DNA of 64,000 bases from Shinella sp. XGS7 (lineage in GTDB: Bacteria; Pseudomonadota; Gammaproteobacteria; Burkholderiales; Burkholderiaceae_C), in NCBI RefSeq assembly GCF_020535565.1, contig NZ_CP084758.1, positions 647,501-711,500 on the forward strand, read 5' to 3'. The position numbers and the translations under genes were made by a program. The notes beneath the pieces are model-generated. The model saw only the letters and a list, made by a program, of their open reading frames with translations. It ran no database searches and was not told where the DNA came from. Below, piece after piece: positions 48,370-57,096 of the stretch (positions are counted from its first letter, which is position 1; each line of letters opens with the position of its first letter).

Positions 48370-50189
48370 CGCAGGGACTGCTTCTCGGTGTCGATATCGA
48401 CGTACTGCCAGAACTGCTGGCTGAACAGGGGGCGCTTGTAGCCGATCAGCCAGGGCTGGCTGAGATCGGTCACGATGCGGTGCACCAGGAACTTCTGCGG
48501 CATATAGGCCGCACTCAGGCGCTGGGCCTCGCGCAGCACGGCCAGGCGTTCGGGGCCGTCGGGCAGGGCCTGCAGGCGGTCGTAGAGCGCGTCGAAGGCC
48601 GGCAGCTTGAAGCGCCCCAGGTTCTGCCCGCCCGAGGCCGGGCCGTAGAGCAGCTCCAGGCCGGGCTGCACATCGGGCGTGCTGGCGCTGTAACCCAGCT
48701 GCCAGAGCTGGAGCTGGCCGGCGCGCGCGGCCTTGAGCTGCTCGGGCCAGAGGGCGATGCGCACCTGGAGCCGGATGCCCAGGGCCGCCATATCGCGGCG
48801 CCACATCTCCTGGAAAGCACGGGCGCGCGCATCGGCCTGGCTGTTGAACTCGATCACCAGGGGGCTGCCATCGGGCTGCTCGCGCCAGCCGTCGCCGTCG
48901 CGGTCCACATAGCCATAGAGGTCCAGCAGGGCCTTGGCGCGGGGCAGGTCGTAGTCGCTGTTCTCGCTCTTGTAATCCTTGTCGAAGCCCCAGGTGGAGG
49001 GCGCCACCACACTCTGGGCGGGCACGGCCTGCCCCCGCCAGACGCTGCTGATCTGGCGCTGCACATCGGTGCCCAGGGCGATGGCGCGGCGCAGCGCCAC
49101 CTTCTCGGGCGTGTAGCCGCCCACCACCGGATCGTCCATATTCCAGTAGTACATGAAGCGGTCGGGGTTCAGCACCCGCTCCATCTGCATGCCGCGTTTG
49201 GCCAGATGGGGCGCCAGCTTGCCGTGCGGCACGGCCTGGGGCGCGAAGGTGGCCGGCAGGGTCCAGGACAGATCGGCCTCGCCATTGAGGAAGGACAGCC
49301 AGCGCGGCTGGTCTTCCTCGATGATGGAGAGCTCCACCCGGTCGATCATGGGCAGGCGCCGCCCCTTGAAGCGGGCCAGCAGGGCCTGGGCCGCGGCGTC
49401 ATCGGCGCTGGGCTCGGCGTCGTAGAAATGTTCGCGATAGCCCGGGTTCCTCTCCAGCACGATCAGGGAGTTGCGGCGCCACTGCGCCAGGCGGAAGGGC
49501 CCGGTGCCCACCGGATGCTCCATGGCGCGTGCCTGGCCGTAATGCTCGATCACCTCGCGCGCCACGGCACCGAACTGGTCGCCACCGGCCAGGATGAAGA
49601 GAAAACGCGGCCGCGGCTCCCTGAGCCGGAACTGCAGGGTGTAGCGGTCCAGCGCGCTCAGGCCTTCGACGGGCTTGTCGTAGTCGAAGGGCTTCTTGTG
49701 CTTGATCGCTTCCTGGCGCAGCTCATCCAGGCCCAGGATGCCGGCGGCGTTGAAATTGGCGTAGCTGGGGCTCTTGGTGACCGGGTCGAAGAAGCGCTTG
49801 AAGCTGTAGACAAAGTCCTGCGCCACCAGCTCGCGCGGCCGGCCCTTGAAGGCGGCGTCTTCGGCAAAGAAGATGCCGGGGCGGATCTTCACGGTCCAGA
49901 TCCGGTAGTCCGCACTGACCTCGGGCATGCCCTGGGCCACATTGGGCCGGATCTTGTAAGGCCGGGCCAGGTAGTCGTACTCGTAGAGCCCGTCGAAGAT
50001 ATGGGCGCTGATGATGCGGGAGTACAGATCGCTGATCTGGGCCGGATCAAAGCCGGTTTCTCCGGCATTGAAGGCATAGCGCAGCACCTTGGGGGTCGAC
50101 GAGGCCGGCGCTGGCTGGGCCGCCGCCCAGGGTGCCGGCCCGCTCGCCCCGAGCAGCCCGAGCAGGGCCAGCGCGGCGCGGCGCTTCAT
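48366..50189 (-). CDS. Peptide ABC transporter binding protein, paralogue 4
   Basis: 607 residues, periplasmic. Signal peptide MKRRAALALLGLLGASGPAPWAAA. Mature start LRYAFNAGETGFDPAQ. By eye it is closest to paralogue 3: both have DGLYEYDYLARP/DGLYKYDHLARP-type segments, PRFLFILAGGDQFGAVARE/PRFIYSLAGGDQYGAVARE and KRPLF..QFWQYVDID. This suggests the most recent duplication. 1-base TGATG overlap with paralogue 3 upstream. Confidence 0.92.
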   Translation of the reverse strand: MKRRAALALLGLLGASGPAPWAAAQPAPASSTPKVLRYAFNAGETGFDPAQISDLYSRIISAHIFDGLYEYDYLARPYKIRPNVAQGMPEVSADYRIWTVKIRPGIFFAEDAAFKGRPRELVAQDFVYSFKRFFDPVTKSPSYANFNAAGILGLDELRQEAIKHKKPFDYDKPVEGLSALDRYTLQFRLREPRPRFLFILAGGDQFGAVAREVIEHYGQARAMEHPVGTGPFRLAQWRRNSLIVLERNPGYREHFYDAEPSADDAAAQALLARFKGRRLPMIDRVELSIIEEDQPRWLSFLNGEADLSWTLPATFAPQAVPHGKLAPHLAKRGMQMERVLNPDRFMYYWNMDDPVVGGYTPEKVALRRAIALGTDVQRQISSVWRGQAVPAQSVVAPSTWGFDKDYKSENSDYDLPRAKALLDLYGYVDRDGDGWREQPDGSPLVIEFNSQADARARAFQEMWRRDMAALGIRLQVRIALWPEQLKAARAGQLQLWQLGYSASTPDVQPGLELLYGPASGGQNLGRFKLPAFDALYDRLQALPDGPERLAVLREAQRLSAAYMPQKFLVHRIVTDLSQPWLIGYKRPLFSQQFWQYVDIDTEKQSLR

Positions 50190-52057
50190 CAGGAGCCCAT
50201 GCGCGCGCGGCGCAGGTCCATGTCCACGTCGATGTACTGCCAGAACTGGTTGCCGAAGAGCGGGCGCTTGTAGCCGATCACCCAGGGCTGGCTCAGGTCC
50301 GTGACGATGCGGTGCACCAGGTACTTCTGGGGCATGTAGGCGGTGATGATCTTCTGCGCCTCGCGCAGCAGGCCCATGCGCTCCGGGCCATCGGGCAGGC
50401 GCTGCATTTCCTCGTAGATCTCGTCGAAGCGCTTGTGCTTGAAGCGGCCCAGGTTCTGGCCGCCCGAGGTGGGCCCGTAGAGGATTTCCAGGCCGGGCTG
50501 GGTATCGGGGGTGGAGGCGCTGTAGCCCAGCTGCCAGATCATCAGCTGGCCGGCGCGCGCGGCCTTGAGCTGCTCGGGCCATTTGCCGGCCTTGATCTTG
50601 AGGCGCAGGCCCAGATTGTCCATATTGCGCTTCCACAGCTCGTCGAAGGCGCGCGAGAGGGCGTCGGGCTGGCTGGCGTACTCGATCACCAGGGGCTTGC
50701 CCTCGGGCGTCTCGCGCCAGCCGTCGCCGTCCACGTCCTTGTAGCCGTACAGGTCCAGCAGGGCGCGGGCGCGGGCCAGGTCGTAGTCGCCGTTCTCGGT
50801 CTTGTAGTCGGGCTCGTAGCCCCAGGTGCTGGGCGAGACCAGGGACTGGGCCACCACGGCCTGGCCGCGGCGCACGGTGTTGACCTCGCGCTGGGTGTCG
50901 GTGCCCAGGCCGATGGCGCGGCGCAGCGCCACCTTCTCGGGCGTGTAGCCGCCGACCAGCGGATCTTCCATATTGAAGTAGTAGAGCGTGCGGTCGGGGT
51001 TGACCAGGCGGTCCATATGGATGCCCTGCTTGGCCAGATTGGGCGCCAGCCGGCCATTCGGGGCGGCCACATTCGAGAACTCCAGGGGCACGCTGATGTA
51101 GTCGATCTCGCGGTTCAGGAAGGACAGCCAGCGCGGCTGGCTCTCCTCGATGACCGAGACCTCCACCCGGTCCACCATGGGCAGGCGGCGGCCCTTGAGC
51201 CGGGCCAGCAAGGCCTGGCCCTCGGCATCATCGGCATTGGGCTCGGCGTCGTAATAGAGCTCGCGGAAATTGGGGTTGCGCTCCAGCACCATCTGCGAGC
51301 TGCGGCGCCACTTGGTGAGCATGAAGGGGCCGGTGCCCACCGGATGCTCCATGGTGCGGCCGGCATAGTGCTCCATCACCTCGCGGGCCACGGCGCCGTA
51401 CTGGTCGCCACCGGCCAGGCTGTAGATGAAACGCGGCCGAGGTTCCTTCAGGCGGTACTGGATGGTGTAGCGGTCCAGAGCGCGCAGGCCCTCGACGGGC
51501 TTGTCGTAATCGAAGGGCTTCTTGCTCCTGAGCGCTTCCTGGCGCAGCTCGTCCAGGCCCAGGATGGTGGCGTCGTTGAAGTAGGAGTAGGCCGGGCTCT
51601 TGGTGGCCGGATCGAAGAAGCGCTTGAGTGCGTAGACGAAGTCCTCGGCCACCAGCTCACGCTTCCTGCCCTTGAAGGCCTCGTCCGGCGCGTAGAAGAT
51701 GCCGGGGCGGATCTTGATGGTCCAGGTCCGGTAGTCCTCGCTGACCTCGGGCATGCCCAGGGCCACATTGGGCTTGACCTTGAAGGGCCGGGCCAGATGG
51801 TCGTACTTGTAGAGCCCGTCGAAGATGTGGCCCGTGATGATGCGCGAGTACAGATCGCTGATCTGGGCCGGGTCGAAGCCGGTCTCGGCAATGATGAAGG
51901 CGTAGCGGAAGACCTTGGGCGCGGGCGCATGGGCCGCGGCGCTGGCCGGCGTGTTCTGCTGAGCCTGGGCCGCTCCGAGCAGGCCCAGCGCACAGGCGGC
52001 GCCGGCTATCCAGGGGGTCAGGGGGATGCGGCGGGCTGCGCGGGGCCACAGGCTCAT
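50189..52057 (-). CDS. Peptide ABC transporter binding protein, paralogue 3
   Basis: 622 residues, the longest copy, because of a longer signal region ending LGLLGAAQAQQ. Mature start FRYAFIIAETGFDPAQ; end motif KRPLFGNQFWQYIDVDMD. The start at 52057 is supported by GAGGAGACC just upstream, the best ribosome-binding site of the array. 17 bases after paralogue 2. Confidence 0.92.
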   Translation of the reverse strand: MSLWPRAARRIPLTPWIAGAACALGLLGAAQAQQNTPASAAAHAPAPKVFRYAFIIAETGFDPAQISDLYSRIITGHIFDGLYKYDHLARPFKVKPNVALGMPEVSEDYRTWTIKIRPGIFYAPDEAFKGRKRELVAEDFVYALKRFFDPATKSPAYSYFNDATILGLDELRQEALRSKKPFDYDKPVEGLRALDRYTIQYRLKEPRPRFIYSLAGGDQYGAVAREVMEHYAGRTMEHPVGTGPFMLTKWRRSSQMVLERNPNFRELYYDAEPNADDAEGQALLARLKGRRLPMVDRVEVSVIEESQPRWLSFLNREIDYISVPLEFSNVAAPNGRLAPNLAKQGIHMDRLVNPDRTLYYFNMEDPLVGGYTPEKVALRRAIGLGTDTQREVNTVRRGQAVVAQSLVSPSTWGYEPDYKTENGDYDLARARALLDLYGYKDVDGDGWRETPEGKPLVIEYASQPDALSRAFDELWKRNMDNLGLRLKIKAGKWPEQLKAARAGQLMIWQLGYSASTPDTQPGLEILYGPTSGGQNLGRFKHKRFDEIYEEMQRLPDGPERMGLLREAQKIITAYMPQKYLVHRIVTDLSQPWVIGYKRPLFGNQFWQYIDVDMDLRRARMGS

Positions 52058-52074
52058 GAGCGGGGTCTCCTCAA

Positions 52075-53913
52075 TCAGTGCGGGATCTTGCTGGCGTCGA
52101 TGTCCACGTACTCCCACCAGTTCAGCTTGAACGGATGGCGCCGGTAGCCGATCACCTGGGGCTGGGCCAGATCGGTGATGAAGCGGTGGGCCTTGTACTT
52201 GTAGGGCATGTAGGCGGCCATCAGGCGCTTGCTCTCGCGGAACAGGGCCTCACGCTCGGGGCCGTCCGGCAGGGGCGAGGCCTGCTCGAAGAGCTTGTCG
52301 GCCGCCGGCAGGCGGATGCGCGAAAAGTTCTGGCTGCCGATATAGCCGCTGGACAGGCTGCTGAGGAAGTCCAGCGGATCGGGCATGGAGGCCGTGGTGG
52401 CCAGGCTCCAGATCTGGAACTTGCCCGCCCGCAGGGCCTTGTAGTTCTCGGGCCATTTGCCGGGCTTGAAGCGCACGCGCAGGCCCACCTTGGCCAAGCT
52501 CTTCTGCCAGATCTCGTCGATCTGGCGCTGGGCACCATCGGGCGTGGTCAGGCTCTCCAGCACCAGGGGGCTGCCATCGGGCTGCTCGCGCCAGCCGTCG
52601 CCGTCCTTGTCCACATAGCCATAGAGATCCAGCAAGGCCTTGGCGCGCGCCGGATCGTAGTCGCTCATCTCGCTCTTGAAGGCGGGGTCAAAGGCGCTGG
52701 TGCCCGGCGGGTAGATGGACTCGGCGATGATGGCCTGGTTGCGGCGGGCCACGCGAATCTCCTGCTCCATATCGGAGGCCAGGGAGATGGCACGACGCAG
52801 GGCGATGCGCTCGGGCGTGTAGCCACCGATCACCGGGTCTTCCACATTGAAGACCCAGAAGCCCACATCGGGGCTCAGCACGCGAAAGCCTTGAACGCCC
52901 TTCTTCTCCAGATTGGGCGCCACGCGGCCATTGGGCAGGGCCTGGGTGATGAACTCGTTGGGCACGCGCTCCAGCACATCGAACTCGCCGCCCAGGAAGG
53001 ACAGCCAGCGCGGCTGGGCTTCCTCGATCACCGAGATCTCGATGCGGTCGATCATGGGCAGGCGCCGGCCCTTGAACTTGGCCAGCAGGGCCTGGCCGGC
53101 GGCATCGTCGGCGGCGGGCTGGGCCTCGTAATAGCGCTCACGGTAGTGCGGGTTGCGCTCCAGCACGATGCGCGAGCTGCGACGCCATTCCTTGAGCACG
53201 AAGGGGCCGGTGCCCACCGGATGCTCCATGGTCTTGCCCGGATAGGCCTCGACCACCTCGCGCGCCATGGCGCCATAGAGGTCGGTCTGGGCCAGCACCT
53301 GCGGCAGGCGGGGGCGCGCCTGGTCCAGCTGCAGCTGCAGGGTGTAGCGGTCCAGCACCTTGAGGCCGGCGATGGGCTTGTCGTAGTCGAAGGGCTTGCC
53401 GCTCTTGCGCAGCTCGGCGCGGTACTCGGCCAGGCCCTTGATGCCCATGGCATCCAGCTCGCTCCAGTGCGAGGAACCCACCTCGGGGTCGGCCACGCGC
53501 TTGAAGGCGTAGATGAAGTCCGCGGCCACCAGCTCGCGCTTCTTGCCACCGAAGGCCGGGTCGTCGGCGAAGTAGATGCCGGGTTTGATCTTGATGGTCC
53601 AGCTGCGGTAGTCGTCGGCCATGACCGGCATGCCGTCGGCCACCAGGGGCACGATGCGCACCGGATGGGCCAGGTGGTCGTAGGTGTAGAGGCCCTCGAA
53701 CACATGGGCGGTGACGATGCGCGAGTAGATGTCACCGATCTTGGCCGGATCGAAGCCGGTCTCGGCCACCGGGAAGGCATAGCGCAGCACCTTGGCGGGC
53801 GCACCTGCGCCGGAGGCGGCCTCGGGCGTGGCGGCCTGCAGGCCGGTGGACAGGGACAGGGCCGCCAGCGCGGCCAGGGTGGCAAGACGGCGACGTTGCA
53901 TCATCTTCATCAT
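52075..53913 (-). CDS. Peptide ABC transporter binding protein, paralogue 2
   Basis: 612 residues. Opens MMKMMQRRRLATLAALAALS with a signal cleaved near LQAATPEA, then LRYAFPVAETGFDPAKIGD. Distinctive features are IYAFKRVADPEVGSSHW and the replacement of one loop in the C-terminal lobe (WSLATTASMPDPLDFLSSL), where paralogues 3 and 4 have WQLGYSASTPD. That may alter the pocket. 26 bases after paralogue 1. Confidence 0.92.
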   Translation of the reverse strand: MMKMMQRRRLATLAALAALSLSTGLQAATPEAASGAGAPAKVLRYAFPVAETGFDPAKIGDIYSRIVTAHVFEGLYTYDHLAHPVRIVPLVADGMPVMADDYRSWTIKIKPGIYFADDPAFGGKKRELVAADFIYAFKRVADPEVGSSHWSELDAMGIKGLAEYRAELRKSGKPFDYDKPIAGLKVLDRYTLQLQLDQARPRLPQVLAQTDLYGAMAREVVEAYPGKTMEHPVGTGPFVLKEWRRSSRIVLERNPHYRERYYEAQPAADDAAGQALLAKFKGRRLPMIDRIEISVIEEAQPRWLSFLGGEFDVLERVPNEFITQALPNGRVAPNLEKKGVQGFRVLSPDVGFWVFNVEDPVIGGYTPERIALRRAISLASDMEQEIRVARRNQAIIAESIYPPGTSAFDPAFKSEMSDYDPARAKALLDLYGYVDKDGDGWREQPDGSPLVLESLTTPDGAQRQIDEIWQKSLAKVGLRVRFKPGKWPENYKALRAGKFQIWSLATTASMPDPLDFLSSLSSGYIGSQNFSRIRLPAADKLFEQASPLPDGPEREALFRESKRLMAAYMPYKYKAHRFITDLAQPQVIGYRRHPFKLNWWEYVDIDASKIPH

Positions 53914-53939
53914 GGGCGGACTCGCGGGCGGTGGGCGGC

Positions 53940-55769
53940 TCAGGAGCCCTGGCGCTGCTTTTTCTGCAGCTCGGTGTCGATATCCACGTACTGCCAGAAG
54001 TCGCGGATGAAGACATTGCGGTCAAAGCCGATCACCCAGGGCTGGGCCAGATCGGTGAAGAGGCGGTGCACCGAGATCTTGTAGGGCATGTAGGCGATCA
54101 TCAGCTTGGCCGCCTCCTCCATCACGGCCTGGCGCTCGGGGCCGTCGGGCAGCATCTTCTGCTTCTCGTACAGGGCGTTGTAGGCCGGCAGGTCGAAGCG
54201 CGACTTGTTGGCCGAGCCCTTGGCGCGGCCGTCGCCCAGGGCCAGGAAGGTGTCGCCGTCCGGCGCAGTGGCCACCCAGGACACGCCCCACATCATCAGC
54301 TTGCCCGCATTGGCGCTCTTGAGGTTCTCGGGCCATTTGGCGGTCTTGAACTCGATGCGCACGCCCAGGGCGTCCATATTCTTCTGCCACTGCTCGATGC
54401 TCTGGCGGCTCAGGCTGTCGGGTTGGGTGGCGTACTCCAGGACCAGGGGCTGGCCATCGGGCTGCTCGCGCCAGCCGTCGCCGTTCTTGTCCACGTAGCC
54501 ATACATGTCCAGCAGGGCCTTGGCCTTGGGCAGGTTGAACTCGCTCATCTCGGACTTGTAGTCCGCGCGGTAGCCGAAGGTGCCGGGGCCGAAGGGGCCC
54601 TGGGCCGGAATGGCCTGGCCGCGGCGCGGCAGGCGGATTTCCTTGTCGATGTCCACGGCCAGCGAGATGGCGCGGCGCAGGGCCACCTTGTCGGGCGTGT
54701 AGCCGCCCACCACCGGGTCTTCCATATTGAAGTAGGTGAAGGCCACTTCCGGATAGGGGAAGCGCACCGAGCGCATGCCCTGCTTGGCCAGATTGGGGGC
54801 CAGCTTTCCATTGGGCGTGGCAATGCTCACGTACTCGGCCGGCACCTCCTCCAGCACATCGGCCTCGTGGCGCAGGAAGCTCAGCCAGCGCGGCTGGTTC
54901 TCCTCGATGATGGCGATCTCCACCCGCTCGGTCAGCGGCAGGCGCCGGCCCTTGAGCTTGGCGGCCTGGGCCTTGAGCACCGGGTCGGCGCTGGCGGGCG
55001 GCTGCTCGTCGTAGAACTCCTCGCGGTAGTTCGGGTTCTTCTCGAGCACGATGCGCGAGCTGCGGCGCCACTCGGCCAGGCGGTAGGGCCCGGTGCCCAC
55101 CGGGTGCTCCATGATCTTCTTCTCGCCGTAGAACTCGGCCACCTCGCGCGCCACCGCGCCCAGGAAGGCCGAATCGGCGAACTGGTTGATGAAGCGCGGG
55201 TCGCCCACGGCCAGGCGCACGCGGAAGGTGTAGCGGTCCAGCAGCTGCAGGCCTTCGACGGGCTTGTCGTAGTCGAAGGCCGTCTTGTTCTTGAGGGCGT
55301 CCTTGCGCAGCTCCGACAGGCCCAGGATGCCCACGTTCTCCAGCAGATAGAGATTGCGGCTGTTGAGCTTGGGGTCGTAGTGACGCTTGATGGAGTAGAT
55401 GTAATCCGCCGCGGTCAGCTCACGCTTTTGCCCCTTGAAGGCCGGATCGTCATTGAAGTAGATGCCGGGCTTGATGCGGAAGGTCAGGGTCTTGAAGTCC
55501 TCCGAGACCTCGGGCATGGCCGCGGCCGTGGAGGGGCGCATCTGGAAGGGGCGGGCCAGATAGGCGAACTCCAGCGGGGCCTCGAAGATGGCGGCAGCGA
55601 TCGTTTTCGAATATCGATCTGAGATCTGCGCAGGATCGAACCCGGTCTCGGCGACGCGGAAGGAGTACCTCAGCACCTTGGTGGCACCGCTCGCCTGGGC
55701 GGCGGCAGTCAGGGAGAAAGCGCCGAGCAGGGCGGCCAGGCAGGCGGCCCGTGCAAATCCACGTCGCAT
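53940..55769 (-). CDS. Peptide ABC transporter binding protein, paralogue 1 (promoter-proximal)
   Basis: 609 residues. Signal peptide MRRGFARAACLAALLGAFSL, cleaved near AAAQASG; mature start LRYSFRVAETGFDPAQ. It has HPVGTGPYRLAEWRRSSRIVL and ends FIRDFWQYVDIDTELQ. C-terminal loop MMWGVSWVATAPDGDTFLALG differs again from its neighbours. First gene after the divergent promoter region, so likely the most expressed copy. Confidence 0.92.
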   Translation of the reverse strand: MRRGFARAACLAALLGAFSLTAAAQASGATKVLRYSFRVAETGFDPAQISDRYSKTIAAAIFEAPLEFAYLARPFQMRPSTAAAMPEVSEDFKTLTFRIKPGIYFNDDPAFKGQKRELTAADYIYSIKRHYDPKLNSRNLYLLENVGILGLSELRKDALKNKTAFDYDKPVEGLQLLDRYTFRVRLAVGDPRFINQFADSAFLGAVAREVAEFYGEKKIMEHPVGTGPYRLAEWRRSSRIVLEKNPNYREEFYDEQPPASADPVLKAQAAKLKGRRLPLTERVEIAIIEENQPRWLSFLRHEADVLEEVPAEYVSIATPNGKLAPNLAKQGMRSVRFPYPEVAFTYFNMEDPVVGGYTPDKVALRRAISLAVDIDKEIRLPRRGQAIPAQGPFGPGTFGYRADYKSEMSEFNLPKAKALLDMYGYVDKNGDGWREQPDGQPLVLEYATQPDSLSRQSIEQWQKNMDALGVRIEFKTAKWPENLKSANAGKLMMWGVSWVATAPDGDTFLALGDGRAKGSANKSRFDLPAYNALYEKQKMLPDGPERQAVMEEAAKLMIAYMPYKISVHRLFTDLAQPWVIGFDRNVFIRDFWQYVDIDTELQKKQRQGS

Positions 55770-56047
55770 CACGTCAAGAATCCTTATCTCGCAAACCAAT
55801 GCGCCGCCGGCCTTGTGGGCCGCTGCGGCGCTTCATCTCTCGGGGAACCGGCGCAGGGTGTGGGCGCGGGCTCCGGGCGAAGCCGCGCAGTCTAAGGCGC
55901 CGGGAGGCCAAACACCATGCACGGCAACCCCAAGGCCGGGGCTCCAGGGTGCGCTGGGCGCGCATTTTGGCCCAGAAACGCCCCGCCCCGCCCCTGTTCA
56001 TCGGCCTTGCGGCCGGCTTTCCCCCGTGAACCCAGGGCAAATGCGGG

Positions 56048-56075
56048 TTGTCCCCGAGCCCGCGTCCATTAGACT
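56048..56075 (+). promoter_or_regulatory. Possible sigma-70 promoter for the dppBC-ATPase operon
   Basis: TTGTCC (56048-56053) and TAGACT (56070-56075) with a 16-base spacer. This would start transcription near 56082 and leave a leader of about 75 bases containing a terminator-like hairpin. Weak consensus match; inference. Confidence 0.35.
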
Positions 56076-56096
56076 CGCGCCTGTTTTCGCCCTGGG

Positions 56097-56132
56097 AACC
56101 CCGGTCGCCACAAGTGCCCGGGGTTTCGTTTT
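56097..56132 (+). terminator. Terminator-like leader hairpin upstream of the permease operon
   Basis: Perfect 8-bp arms AACCCCGG (56097-56104) and CCGGGGTT (56118-56125) with a 13-base loop, followed by TCGTTTTA. It lies 32 bases before the first permease start and has no upstream same-strand gene to terminate, so an attenuator or stability element is likely. Confidence 0.55.
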
Positions 56133-56157
56133 AGACCTTGCATGGAGACCGACAGCA

Positions 56158-57096
56158 ATGGCGGCATACCTGATAAGGCGCCTGTGGCAAATGATTCCCA
56201 CCCTGCTGGGCGTCGTGCTGCTGGTGTTCTTTCTCTTCAAATACTTCGGCGGCGACCCTGCCGAGATCCTGGGCGGCCTGAACGCCAGCCCCGAGCAGAT
56301 CGAAGCCATCCGCGAGCAGCTGGGCCTGAACAAGCCGGTCTGGGAACAGCTCTTCATCTTCCTGAAGCAGATCGTCACCTTCGACTGGGGCAAGAGCTGG
56401 GCCACCAATGAGTCGGTTGCCAATCTGTTCGCCAGCCGCCTGCCCGCCACGCTGACGGTGATGCTGCCCATCCTGGTGCTGGAAGTGCTGCTGGCCATCC
56501 CCTTCGCCCTGGGCGTGGCCTATGTGCGCGGCAGCCTGACCGACCGCACCGTGATGATCATCACCACGGTGGCCGTGTCCATCTCCCTGCTGGTCTATGT
56601 GATCGTGGCGCAGTATGTGTTCGCCTTCCGCCTGGGCTGGTTCCCGGTGCAGGGCTGGACCGACAGCGTCTGGACCAACCTCACCACCTATGCGCCGCTG
56701 CCGGTGCTGGTGGCCGTGGCCGTGGCCCTCTCGCCGCAGACCCGCCTGTACCGCACCTTCTTCCTGGATGAGATCGGCCATGACTATGTGCGCACTGCGC
56801 GCGCCAAGGGCATGACCGAGAAGACCATCCTGCTCAAGCATGTGCTGCGCAACGCGATGATCCCCATCCTGACCAACGTGGCCGTGGCGCTGCCGGGCGT
56901 GTTCGTGGGCTCCTTCCTGCTGGAGGTGTTCTTCTCGATCCCGGGTCTGGGCCGCGAGATCCTGCTGGCCGTGAACCGCAGCGACTACCCCGTCATCCAG
57001 GCCTTCGCGATCTACATCGCCTTCCTGACCATGGTGGTCAACCTCCTGACTGACCTGCTGTACAAGCTGGTCGACCCGCGCGTGGTGCTGAAATGA
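56158..57096 (+). CDS. dppB: Dipeptide/oligopeptide ABC transporter permease, DppB type
   Basis: 312-residue inner-membrane permease with six helices. N-terminus MAAYLIRRLWQMIPTLLGVV and the EAA loop HDYVRTARAKGMTEKTILLKHVLRNAM are typical of DppB/OppB. Ends in PRVVLK. It overlaps the DppC gene by 4 bases (ATGA). It forms the channel with DppC for whichever of the six binding proteins docks. Confidence 0.95.
   Translation: MAAYLIRRLWQMIPTLLGVVLLVFFLFKYFGGDPAEILGGLNASPEQIEAIREQLGLNKPVWEQLFIFLKQIVTFDWGKSWATNESVANLFASRLPATLTVMLPILVLEVLLAIPFALGVAYVRGSLTDRTVMIITTVAVSISLLVYVIVAQYVFAFRLGWFPVQGWTDSVWTNLTTYAPLPVLVAVAVALSPQTRLYRTFFLDEIGHDYVRTARAKGMTEKTILLKHVLRNAMIPILTNVAVALPGVFVGSFLLEVFFSIPGLGREILLAVNRSDYPVIQAFAIYIAFLTMVVNLLTDLLYKLVDPRVVLK

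Larger units (their letters stand above)
55770..56157. other. Divergent regulatory region of the peptide transporter locus
   Basis: 388 bases with no convincing gene between the binding-protein array and the permeases. It contains a possible plus-strand promoter and a leader hairpin (listed separately), plus GC-rich short inverted repeats such as GCCGGCCTTG near 55810 and GGCCTTGCGGCC near 56003. The short reading frames here lack coding character. Confidence 0.6.

Noticed and set aside
55770-56157. Small coding frames in the divergent gap
   Set aside because: They overlap the permease promoter and leader region, lack ribosome-binding sites and show no coding bias.
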